Of a DNA stretch of 64,000 nt, positions 26,002-33,968 are shown in pieces. The position numbers were made by a program, and so were the translations under genes. The notes below the pieces were generated by a model. That model had not been told where the DNA came from, ran no database searches, and saw only the letters and a list, made by a program, of their open reading frames with translations. This DNA comes from [Leptolyngbya] sp. JSC-1 (GTDB lineage: Bacteria > Cyanobacteriota > Cyanobacteriia > Elainellales > Elainellaceae). The stretch spans positions 174,587 to 238,586 of the forward strand of contig KL662192.1 in NCBI GenBank assembly GCA_000733415.1, given 5' to 3'. Numbering within the stretch: the stretch's first letter is position 1; each line of letters starts with the position of its first letter.

Positions 26002-26549
26002 TCCATCGGGAAACGTTGTAATACCAATTTGCGATCCGTTTTGCGATTCGTTTTACGATTCGTAGTTCACAATACTAGAGTGCGTTATAAATATTGTGGT
26101 TGTTAAACTTCACTGATACATACCTTTTAGCAACCAAAGTTTAAACTTCAGAATTACCGAATTTTTCTAGATTGGCTTATCTAGCAGTTTCCGAGGAGGA
26201 TTACACTGATTAATTGTCAATTGAAAACTGAGAACTAAAAACTCAGCACTCTTTCAAAGTTGATAATTCAAAGTTGGTAATTCACTGATGACTGAGGTTG
26301 AAACTGAATCAGAGATAAACTATCCCACTATTCTAAAGCTTAAAAGTGAAGCAAATATGACGCTCTCCACCACCAATAGGCGATCACCTTTGAATCACAT
26401 TTGTTCCCCATACTAACTGACAATACACCCTCACCTACAGAAAGTGCCCTCAAAATCTTGCTTGGGGGCTTCCCTAATGGTTGAAAAACTTAATGGTTGA
26501 AGAATTACGCGGCTAAATCAAAAGTAATCGCTTTTTGGAGAGTTGAATC
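26002..26549. other. 548-bp divergent intergenic region
   Basis: No gene. Between 26210 and 26290 lie A/T-rich short direct repeats (AAAACTGAGAACT-like and two copies of CAAAGTTGRTAATT), another common cyanobacterial spacer repeat. GGAGAGTTGAATC precedes the gene at 26550. Confidence 0.5.
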
Positions 26550-26822
26550 ATGAACATCATTGCTTGGATTATTTTAGGGTTGATTGCTGGGGCGCTAGCT
26601 AAATTAATCTATCCAGGGCGGCAAGGCGGCGGCATTCTTACCACAATGTTGCTTGGTATCATTGGTGCATTCATTGGAGGCAGTTTACTCACTTTATTAG
26701 AAACTGGAACTTTACAGCTAACAGCCGCTAGCCTCAGCATTCCCGGTATCCTGGTTGCGATTATTGGCGCAATGATCGCTATCTTTATCTGGGAATCTTT
26801 AACCCGTCGTCGCCCTCTGTGA
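26550..26822 (+). CDS. GlsB/YeaQ/YmgE family small membrane protein
   Basis: A 90-residue protein with three hydrophobic helices: N-I-I-A-W-I-I-L-G-L-I-A-G-A-L-A-K, T-M-L-L-G-I-I-G-A-F-I-G-G and a C-terminal one. This is the transglycosylase-associated protein pattern (PF04226). Members are induced by stress in several bacteria; no enzymatic role is established. GGAG lies upstream at good spacing. It is followed by a separate antiporter gene. Confidence 0.87.
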   Translation: MNIIAWIILGLIAGALAKLIYPGRQGGGILTTMLLGIIGAFIGGSLLTLLETGTLQLTAASLSIPGILVAIIGAMIAIFIWESLTRRRPL

Positions 26823-27153
26823 TGCTTCATAGTCCATAGATCGAGCAAATCTGGATCAATTAGGATGGTGGTGTCAGGCCGTTTAGCAGGTCATACAGAC
26901 GTTAAAAACCAAATTGAGCCATTGTAGAGCGGGTGTCTCGCCTGCCGCAGGTTGGATGCCTGCCCTACGGAATTACCGCTTTCGAAAAAACCTGCCTTTA
27001 GACCCTAGTCAAATCTATCTTTTGGTGGTTGTATTGGCCACTTACTTCTGCTATCAGCGCGTACTTTAATTTCTCTCTGCTGTATCTTTCCAAAATTAGA
27101 TTCCTCGTTAAAAATAGGATGTTGCGCAAGCAGCAAACCAACGGCAAGAAGGA
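26823..27153. other. 331-bp intergenic region
   Basis: No gene seen. A short GC-rich repeat-like stretch (GTGTCTCGCCTGCCGCAGG around 26930) lies in it. AAGAAGGA near 27148 is the likely ribosome binding site of the antiporter. Confidence 0.45.
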
Positions 27154-29226
27154 ATGAACTCAATGCAGCAGACTTGGCAGACGCTGACCGAAATCTGGAG
27201 CACCGTGGCCGAATGGCTGACCCCTTCGGTGCTGACCGGGCCAATTACCGATCCAGTGCCTGTGTTTCTGATCATCATCGCCATCATGCTGGTGGCTCCG
27301 CTGCTGTTTGAGCGGTTCAGGCTGCCTGGAATTGTCGGCTTAATTTTGGCTGGGGTGATTGTTGGACCGAATGGCCTGGGATTGCTAGAGCGTGACAGTA
27401 CTATCGTTTTACTGGGAACGGTCGGACTGCTGTTCTTGATGTTTATGGCAGGTCTGGAAACCAGTCTGGATGACTTGCGCTATAACGCTGATAAGGCGGT
27501 GATATTTGGGCTGGCAACCTTTGCGGTGCCCATGATCATCGGGACGGCAGCCATGCTGCTGCTCAACTACTCGCTTCTAGCATCAATCTTAGTCGCGTCC
27601 TGTTTTGCCTCCCATACCCTATTGGCCTTACCCATAGCCACCAAGCTAGGCATTATGCGTTCCCAAGCGGTGACGGTGACGCTAGGCGGCACTTTGATTA
27701 CCAATGTTCTGGCTTTATTAGTACTGGCTGTGGTGGTAAAGGCCCATCAGGGCGACCTGACACTGGGATTCTGGCTGTTTTTGATCCCCTCCCTCGTTAT
27801 TTATACCGTTGCGACGCTGTGGGGCGTTCCTAAGGTGGGACGCTGGTTTTTTCGTCAGTTTGGTCACGATGAGGGAGCTGAGTTTACCTTTGTGGTGGCC
27901 TCACTGCTGGTGGTTTCCTATGCGGCCGAATTGATTGACATCGAGCCGATTATTGGCGCCTTTTTAGCTGGCATTGCCATTACCCAGCTGATTCCTCAAC
28001 TCAGTCCATTAATGAACCGGATTCAGTTCATTGGCAATACCCTATTCATTCCCTTTTTCTTGATCTCAGTTGGGATGTTGGTGAATCCAGCCGTATTGCT
28101 ACAGGAACCGCGCTCGCTGCTGGTGTCGGGCGTGATGGTGGTGGTCGCGATTGTGGCAAAATGGCTACCTGCGATGGGCACAGGCAAACTGTTTCGGTTT
28201 GACTACTCCAGCAACATGGTCGTGTTTGGCCTATCGGTGGCTCAAGCTGCCTCAACTCTGGCCGCCATTACCGTGGCTTACAAAATTGAACTGGTGGATC
28301 AGCTCACGGTGAACGGCACAATTGCCATGATCCTAGTGACCTGCATCGCCTCTCCCTGGATCACTCAACGCTGGGGGGAAACGCTGCAACCCAAACCAGT
28401 CGATGCAAAACCAGCTTTGGCCAATTCAACCAGTTCGACCCCGCCCCGCTATCGGATTTTGGTGCCTGTTGCTAACCCCAACACCGAAGACAACCTGCTG
28501 CAACTGGCACTGCTGCTGGCTAAGACCACCGAAGGCACCCTGCTGCCGCTGCACATTTTGTTAGACCATGCGGGGTCTATCTCGGCAGAGGCCAAGACTC
28601 GACAAGAGCAGCTATTGGCCGCGGCAGAAACCGTTGCCCATGCGGCTGTCACCGATGTTGAACCAATTGGCCGAATTGACGAGTCAATTGACAAAGGCAT
28701 TTTGCGAACTGCGCAAGAGCGCAACGCCAATCTAATTATCTGCGGCTGGAAGGGTTACTCTACCTATCGCGATAACTTCTTTGGCAGCGCTATCGATAAT
28801 GTGCTGCGTCGGGCTGTTGTTCCCGTGCTGGTGACTCGCTTTACCCATCCGATTAAAACCACTCAGCGAGTTTTTCTAGCCGTTGATGAAGCGAATCTCA
28901 TGGCCGCTAGCTTTCCTCAGGTGCTGAACCTAGCTAAAAGCCTTGCGGTTGAACTCAAAGCCTCTTTCGGCCTGCTGCACGGCATTGCTGGGTCCCGGCG
29001 GGGTGCCAAACGAGCCATCTTACCAGAAGGAATTCCAGCTCAACTCGTGCGCGGTCATTTTCCTAGCTACGTGGCTCGCACCCTCACCGCAGATGATCTA
29101 CTGGTGCTGATGGCAAAAAACCATGCTGATTTCCTCAGTCTGCCCTCTTTAGGCATTGGTTCGGAAACGATCGCCCACCAAAACCCAAACCTATCGCTGA
29201 TTGTGGTGCATATCCCACCGACTTAA
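27154..29226 (+). CDS. cation/proton antiporter (CPA2/KefB-like) with universal-stress-protein-like tail
   Basis: A 690-residue protein; the ATG at 27163 has better spacing from AAGGA and may be the true start. Residues about 30-410 form 11-12 membrane helices of the Na+/H+ exchanger fold. The features are F-R-L-P-G-I-V-G-L-I-L-A-G-V-I-V-G-P-N-G-L-G near the front, and I-E-P-I-I-G-A-F-L-A-G-I-A in the middle. There is no TrkA-type NAD domain. Residues about 430-690 instead carry two Usp-like cytoplasmic modules, the first with the G-S-A-I-D-N-V-L-R-R-A-V-V-P-V-L-V nucleotide-loop pattern. Role: K+ or Na+ export against protons. MgtE lies convergent downstream, 14 bases away. Confidence 0.9.
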   Translation: MNSMQQTWQTLTEIWSTVAEWLTPSVLTGPITDPVPVFLIIIAIMLVAPLLFERFRLPGIVGLILAGVIVGPNGLGLLERDSTIVLLGTVGLLFLMFMAGLETSLDDLRYNADKAVIFGLATFAVPMIIGTAAMLLLNYSLLASILVASCFASHTLLALPIATKLGIMRSQAVTVTLGGTLITNVLALLVLAVVVKAHQGDLTLGFWLFLIPSLVIYTVATLWGVPKVGRWFFRQFGHDEGAEFTFVVASLLVVSYAAELIDIEPIIGAFLAGIAITQLIPQLSPLMNRIQFIGNTLFIPFFLISVGMLVNPAVLLQEPRSLLVSGVMVVVAIVAKWLPAMGTGKLFRFDYSSNMVVFGLSVAQAASTLAAITVAYKIELVDQLTVNGTIAMILVTCIASPWITQRWGETLQPKPVDAKPALANSTSSTPPRYRILVPVANPNTEDNLLQLALLLAKTTEGTLLPLHILLDHAGSISAEAKTRQEQLLAAAETVAHAAVTDVEPIGRIDESIDKGILRTAQERNANLIICGWKGYSTYRDNFFGSAIDNVLRRAVVPVLVTRFTHPIKTTQRVFLAVDEANLMAASFPQVLNLAKSLAVELKASFGLLHGIAGSRRGAKRAILPEGIPAQLVRGHFPSYVARTLTADDLLVLMAKNHADFLSLPSLGIGSETIAHQNPNLSLIVVHIPPT

Positions 29227-29240
29227 TGCACGACCTCGCT

Positions 29241-30632
29241 TCACAATCCCAAAATCCAGCGGGCCACATAGAGGTAAATCAGAACCCCTAAGACATCAAC
29301 AGCGGTTGTGATGAACGGGGCTGACATCAGGGCCGGATCAAATTTCCAGGCTTTGAACAAAAAGGGTAAGGCCGAGCCTGCAACTGAAGCTAGAAGCGAA
29401 ATCGCAAATAAACTTACCCCCACCGAAACTGCAACACCCCAATTTCCCTGCAATATCACGGCCCATACGGTGACAATTAGTCCCAGCATCAATCCAAGCA
29501 ATCCACCGGCCAACGCCTCTCGCTGCACAATACCCAGTGCTTTTTTGAGCTGCACGGTGTCGGTTGTTAAGCCTCGGATGACCACGGTAGAAGACTGGGA
29601 ACCAACATTGCCGCCTGTATCGATCAGCAGGGGAATAAAAGCCGCCAACGCCACCACCTGTTCCAGCAAATCCTCCTGGCTTTGGATGACTGCGGAGGTG
29701 CCTGTATTCGTAATCAGCAAAACTAACAGCCAGACTACCCGTTTGCGGGCGACAGTGAATAAATTCATCTGAAAGTAGTTGTCATCACCAGATTCCAGCC
29801 CACCTAGCGTGTAAATATCTTCGGTGGTTTCTTGCTGAACGACATCAAGTACATCATCGACGGTGACAATCCCAACTAAGCGCTCTTCGTGGTCTACGAC
29901 CGGAACCGCCAGCAGATCATAGCGCTGTATGATCTGGGCTACTTCTTCCTGGTCGGTATCGGTGTGCACTGAAATAACTTCCCGACTCATGATGTTGTGA
30001 ATCAGCTGATCCGGTTGGGCCACAACTAAATCTCGTAGCGACAGTACACCTCTGAGATGACGCTGATCATCGATGATATACAGATAGTAAATGGTTTCCC
30101 GATCATGGGCTGAACGTCGCAGCTGTTCCAATGCCTCGGCCACAGTGGCGTTTTCCCGCAACGCCACGTATTCTGGCGTCATAATGCGTCCAGCCGTGTC
30201 GGGTTTGTAGCCTAGCAGCAGGGCTGTCGCCGCTCGTTCTTCTGGGCTGAGTTGTTCGAGCAGCCGCCGCACCACCTTAGCTGGTAACTCATCAAACAAT
30301 CTGGCCCGGTCGTCAGGCGACATTTGATCGACGACGTTGAGAAACTCTTGCCGCTTGAACTCGCCCAGCAAAGCCTGTTGAGTATTGGAGTCTAGATACT
30401 CAAATACCTCAATCGCCTCATCTTTGGAAAGCAACCGAAAGGCGAGGGCTTGCATGTCCTCAGGGAGTTCCGTAATCACCTCAGCAATATCCACCGGCAG
30501 AACTGGAACCAGCAGAGCTTTAGCGCCTGAAAGATTCTCTTGTTCTAACAACGCCTGGAGCTGTAACCTTACTAGCTGACGCAACTCAGAGCGGGAAACA
30601 CTAGATGAGGCAGCAGAGGAACGAGAAGTCAT
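29241..30632 (-). CDS. mgtE: magnesium transporter MgtE
   Basis: A 463-residue protein with the full MgtE layout. The N-terminal helical Mg2+ sensor domain (S-P-D-D-R-A-R-L-F-D-E-L-P, L-S-P-E-E-R-A-A-T) is followed by two CBS domains (R-H-L-R-G-V-L-S-L-R-D-L and E-R-L-V-G-I-V-T-V-D-D-V-L-D-V). The five-helix pore domain follows, with G-G-N-V-G-S-Q-S-S-T and the I-T-T-A-V-D-V-L-G region. It imports Mg2+ and is gated by intracellular Mg2+. Convergent with the antiporter; upstream is a 169-bp gap shared with a small lipoprotein gene. No Mg2+ riboswitch structure is obvious in that gap. Confidence 0.95.
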   Translation of the reverse strand: MTSRSSAASSSVSRSELRQLVRLQLQALLEQENLSGAKALLVPVLPVDIAEVITELPEDMQALAFRLLSKDEAIEVFEYLDSNTQQALLGEFKRQEFLNVVDQMSPDDRARLFDELPAKVVRRLLEQLSPEERAATALLLGYKPDTAGRIMTPEYVALRENATVAEALEQLRRSAHDRETIYYLYIIDDQRHLRGVLSLRDLVVAQPDQLIHNIMSREVISVHTDTDQEEVAQIIQRYDLLAVPVVDHEERLVGIVTVDDVLDVVQQETTEDIYTLGGLESGDDNYFQMNLFTVARKRVVWLLVLLITNTGTSAVIQSQEDLLEQVVALAAFIPLLIDTGGNVGSQSSTVVIRGLTTDTVQLKKALGIVQREALAGGLLGLMLGLIVTVWAVILQGNWGVAVSVGVSLFAISLLASVAGSALPFLFKAWKFDPALMSAPFITTAVDVLGVLIYLYVARWILGL

Positions 30633-30801
30633 AGCGCTATAGATTCTACGTCATTAGTAGCTTAACGGAATTACTAGCTTAATGGAAGATACCCATCCTT
30701 GGATAGAAGTAAGAATAATCAAAATATGCCAAGTTGAACGAAAACTTTTAATCGTTTTTTATTTTGTTTTATTCTGGTCTTAATCTTGGAGCACTCGTCC
30801 T

Positions 30802-31005
30802 ATGCGCTACCTGCTGCTATTAGTCATCCTTGCCTCTGTGCTGCTGACAAGCTGTGAGTTTTTTATTCCCCACACCAGCGATGCCCTTTCCCAATCTAGC
30901 CAAACCGAAGAGCTGCAAAAACAAACCAAGCTGATTGAACGGCAAACTGAAGCCCTAGAGCAATTATCTGATTCAGTCGAAAAATTGGCTCAACCGCGAA
31001 ATTGA
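30802..31005 (+). CDS. small putative lipoprotein
   Basis: 67 residues. A short signal peptide ends in the lipobox L-L-T-S-C (Cys18 would be lipidated). The rest is a Gln/Glu/Leu-rich amphipathic helix that may form a coiled coil (Q-T-E-E-L-Q-K-Q-T-K-L-I-E-R-Q-T-E-A). No family recognised. GGAGCACTCG upstream is a plausible ribosome binding site. Divergent from mgtE. Confidence 0.65.
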   Translation: MRYLLLLVILASVLLTSCEFFIPHTSDALSQSSQTEELQKQTKLIERQTEALEQLSDSVEKLAQPRN

Positions 31006-31141
31006 TTGGCAAGTATGGTAGGGCTGTTTTGGTTATGAAAAAAGGATCAGTTCACATCCTCCTCTAGCAGGATTCCTAACCTGGAATTGGTCTATCTCAA
31101 TGTGGGTGATGAGCGACACTAATTATTACAATTACAAAACG

Positions 31142-31324
31142 TTAGGCAATCACCTTCAAACTCTTGAGCACGGTCAGAATTTCTTCCGGATCTAGGCGTT
31201 GCGTATAGTCGGGGCTAACAAAGGCATGGGCAATTACACTATTGGGATTCACCACGTAGGTTGCTGGAATCGGCAGTTCAAAGGTTTCATCACCATTGGC
31301 AGCCGGAAGATCAATACCCAATTA
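31142..31324 (-). pseudogene. C-terminal fragment of a peroxiredoxin (AhpC/TSA family)
   Basis: About 60 residues in frame ending with TAA at 31142: G-I-D-L-P-x-x-N-G-D-E-T-F-E-L-P-I-P-A-T-Y-V-V-N, then I-A-H-A-F-V-x-x-D-Y-T-Q-R-L-D-P-E-E-I. This matches the last third of cyanobacterial peroxiredoxins that carry this ELPIPATYV signature. The frame has a stop just upstream (around 31325) and no thioredoxin-fold front with the catalytic Cys, so the gene is truncated. The truncation joins almost directly to the stop of the SRPBCC gene. Confidence 0.7.
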
Positions 31325-31340
31325 TTTATTGATTAACGGA

Positions 31341-32255
31341 TCAGCAGAACTTTGGCAAAAGCCGAGCGATCGCTCCAGCACTCGTCTGCTTAAAAGCTTC
31401 AGGATTCTGTTCCAGGGCAGCAGCAGCCATACGTTGGATGATCCTAGGAAAGTCTCGATCTGCCTGAAAGGCTAGCAATGGAAGCATGATAGGTGTTAGC
31501 CATCTTTGCTTGGGCACCAGTTCCCACCACACCATTACTTGAGAACCGTGATGGGATGGAATAACGTTCCATCCGCCGCGCATCGCCTTTGCAGGAAATG
31601 GAAAGTCTGGGGCTTCCGACAGAAAACGAACCGTGAAGCTGTGACCATCCTTAAACTCAGTACACTGCTCAGACCACCGCTTGCCTGTGCGATCTTCACA
31701 CATCCGTACTGCACCGATCCCTGGCGATCGCCCATCCAGAACCACAGAATTCTTTAAAGAAGGCATGTAGTTTTTGATCGCTCCTAGTCTGCTAACGACT
31801 CGCCACATCGCATCGGCTGGTGCATTAGTTTCAACCAAAATGCAATGTCGATATTCGTCTGTACCTTGGAGTTGGTGCGCCTTTGCGATCGCCCAAACTT
31901 GCCAAACACCAAACATCAGGACGATCGCCGCTACAACAATGACAAGACCATTTCCAAAGCCGGAAAGCGCATTCGGAAACAACCCTAGCAGAATCACGCT
32001 GTTAATGACCCAGAGAAAATCCGCCGCACTGGCGTAGAGGGCACGCCAAGTTGCCATCCGATGGCGCGTTGCTTGGTGCAACAGATCAACAGCAAAGACT
32101 GCGAATCCGACACCAACGATTTGGAGGATGGGAGAAACGTGAACACCGAGCCAACTGCTAACAAGGGACCGACATAAAAGCATGAGCGCTGCACAACTGA
32201 GGGAAAAGAGAGCATTTGTCGCAAGCGCAAGCCGTAGGAATACTGCGGTAGTCAT
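31341..32255 (-). CDS. membrane protein with C-terminal SRPBCC (polyketide cyclase-like) domain
   Basis: A 304-residue protein. Residues 1-125 form four hydrophobic helices. Residues about 140-290 look like an SRPBCC lipid/ligand-binding domain: C-I-L-V-E-T-N-A-P-A-D-A-M-W-R-V-V, L-G-A-I-K-N-Y-M-P, and S-x-P-G-I-G-A-V-R-M-C-E. The fusion is not one I recognise by name. Just upstream on the same strand is the NPCA-repeat lipoprotein, 27 bases away, so they are likely cotranscribed. Function unknown; ligand binding at the membrane is inference. Confidence 0.7.
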   Translation of the reverse strand: MTTAVFLRLALATNALFSLSCAALMLLCRSLVSSWLGVHVSPILQIVGVGFAVFAVDLLHQATRHRMATWRALYASAADFLWVINSVILLGLFPNALSGFGNGLVIVVAAIVLMFGVWQVWAIAKAHQLQGTDEYRHCILVETNAPADAMWRVVSRLGAIKNYMPSLKNSVVLDGRSPGIGAVRMCEDRTGKRWSEQCTEFKDGHSFTVRFLSEAPDFPFPAKAMRGGWNVIPSHHGSQVMVWWELVPKQRWLTPIMLPLLAFQADRDFPRIIQRMAAAALEQNPEAFKQTSAGAIARLLPKFC

Positions 32256-32282
32256 GTAAACCTCTTCTGAACATCGATCAAT

Positions 32283-32513
32283 CTATTTCGTTTGTCCCGC
32301 GCAGGGATTGGCTGAAGCACAGGGGTTTACAGCTGCGCAGGGATTGGCTTTACCGGCACAGGGATTAGCTGAGGCACAAGGATTTGGACTCACTTCTGCT
32401 CCAGGACTAGCAGGAGTTTGAGTTTTAGCCGCACAGGGATTTGCACACCCCGCAATTGCCCCAAGGCTCAATAGTGAAATGGATGCAAGCGCAGCAAGGT
32501 AACGAACTTTCAT
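32283..32513 (-). CDS. small lipoprotein with NPCA repeats
   Basis: 76 residues. A signal peptide ends in lipobox I-A-G-C. The mature part is a low-complexity Asn-Pro-Cys-Ala series (about seven NPCA or ANPCAG units) with about eight Cys after the lipidated one. Such Cys-rich repeats suggest metal binding or disulfide links in the periplasm (inference). The start is the first ATG, with AAGGAGATG upstream. It is followed by the SRPBCC membrane protein. Confidence 0.72.
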   Translation of the reverse strand: MKVRYLAALASISLLSLGAIAGCANPCAAKTQTPASPGAEVSPNPCASANPCAGKANPCAAVNPCASANPCAGQTK

Positions 32514-32820
32514 AGCATCTCCTTAGCTAACCGTAGTGACATCACTCCAGATGCGAAAGCAGCACTTTTTAGGCTTTGTAAGCTGGAGTTGATTGCATTA
32601 ACGACGACGAAGATGAGTGTCAGATGAAGGCAACATGGATGCTGGATAAAACCTGAGAAGATCACTATACACCTGATATTTTTATCCAATATTCAGGTGA
32701 TGCTTATTCGCGCCTCATTATTCATCGTTAGATTATTAGCAACCTCAAACAATGTACGAGAAGTATACTCCTCTTAAGTGATCAATTAAACAAACGATTA
32801 AATTATCAGAGAGATGTGTT
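32514..32820. other. divergent intergenic region, 307 bp
   Basis: Between the NPCA lipoprotein and the plus-strand gene at 32821. A/T-rich, with AGAGAGATGTGTT before 32821. No defined operator. Confidence 0.4.
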
Positions 32821-33234
32821 ATGAAATTACTTCATTATTGTGCTATTTTTACCATCAAAATTTTCGCTGCTTCAACCACTACGATCATGGCTTTCAGCCT
32901 GCCTACTATTGGTATGGTTCAGCCAACTAGCGCATCAATTTCCGCCTCACTCCCCGCTAAGTCTTCAGAAATCATTGTGGAAGAGAGCAACCCTCTGTCT
33001 CCAGTTAGAAGAATTTCCGTCAATCCCAGTCGCAGAGTGGAAGATCCCCTGCCTCAAACCAATGAAGCTACTTCAGAGCGCTCTAGATCTGAACAGCTTG
33101 AACCCGACGAGGCTAAAACTCGTCAGCATGTGAGAAATCGGGATATCTGCCGCAGTTTTATTCCGGCTGGTGCTGCTCCAGACAGTTTTGAGTATCGAGA
33201 AGGGATGGATCGATGTCGGTATGGCACTGGATAG
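32821..33234 (+). CDS. hypothetical secreted protein
   Basis: 137 residues. The first 45 residues are a likely signal peptide or anchor (hydrophobic I-F-T-I-K-I-F-A then M-A-F-S-L-P-T-I-G-M-V). The rest is hydrophilic, charged and Ser/Pro/Arg-rich, with two Cys near the end (D-I-C-R-S-F-I-P-A-G and M-D-R-C-R-Y-G-T-G). No known family. The start is the first ATG of the frame. Confidence 0.55.
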   Translation: MKLLHYCAIFTIKIFAASTTTIMAFSLPTIGMVQPTSASISASLPAKSSEIIVEESNPLSPVRRISVNPSRRVEDPLPQTNEATSERSRSEQLEPDEAKTRQHVRNRDICRSFIPAGAAPDSFEYREGMDRCRYGTG

Positions 33235-33347
33235 GATTTGAGACGCTCTTCAGGAAAAATTCATCTTAGCCTTAGCCACGGATCACTTTGATTCTGTATC
33301 GATCTCCTACACTGAAAACCAAACAAGCTATTTCACCAGTGGCAACG

Positions 33348-33959
33348 ATGGCAGAACAAGACTGGTTTGTCACCAACGAAGGACAGTGCCGTGAGGCGGA
33401 GGTTATGCCTCAAGATGAGGATTTGCTGCGTCCCTATCGACTTTATCGCTTTCTCACTGATCTAGAAGATATTCTGGAACGAGTCCAGGATGACCAAGTG
33501 CGGCTGACCTTGATTCGTCCTTTGGTTCGCCGTTTGCTCAATAGTTCTGAATGGCTGCAACTAAATTTCTTGCCGCCTGATCCCACAACGGGATGGTCGA
33601 TCTTGATGCTCTATAACGAACCCGATTTTCCGATTACGATTCAAAACGTGGTTTGGTCTCCGGGCAGTGTTTCTCCGATTCACAACCACGCTACCTGGGG
33701 AATTGTGGCGCTATTGAGCGGGCAAGAGAAGAATACCTTCTGGCAGCGATCGCATACACCAGACCATCCCGATCGGATTCAGCCTGTAGGCGAGTGCCTC
33801 CTGAACCCCGGCGATATTCTGTGTTTGATGCCAGAAGCGATTCACCAAGTCGAGGCGATGGGTGACGAACCGACAATTAGCTTCAATTTGTATGGCGAAA
33901 CAAACTTTAATCAACGGTTTGAATTTGACCTCGAACACCGAACGGCTCAGGTCTTCTAG
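33348..33959 (+). CDS. cupin-family protein, cysteine-dioxygenase-like
   Basis: 203 residues from ATG 33348; the longer frame begins at a TTG. A cupin barrel is visible: S-P-G-S-V-S-P-I-H-N-H-A-T-W-G-I-V (two His of the metal site) and later N-P-G-D-I-L-C-L-M-P-E-A-I-H-Q-V-E (third His). The layout (P-I-H-x-H-x-x-W then a second His strand) resembles cysteine dioxygenase/PCO-type thiol dioxygenases. The substrate is unknown. It precedes the histidine kinase gene by 9 bases, so the three genes may form one unit. Confidence 0.75.
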   Translation: MAEQDWFVTNEGQCREAEVMPQDEDLLRPYRLYRFLTDLEDILERVQDDQVRLTLIRPLVRRLLNSSEWLQLNFLPPDPTTGWSILMLYNEPDFPITIQNVVWSPGSVSPIHNHATWGIVALLSGQEKNTFWQRSHTPDHPDRIQPVGECLLNPGDILCLMPEAIHQVEAMGDEPTISFNLYGETNFNQRFEFDLEHRTAQVF

Positions 33960-33968
33960 GATAAATGA

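Noticed and set aside
30633..30801. Possible Mg2+ riboswitch upstream of mgtE
   Set aside because: The gap is short and A/T-rich, and I saw no conserved M-box-like helices.
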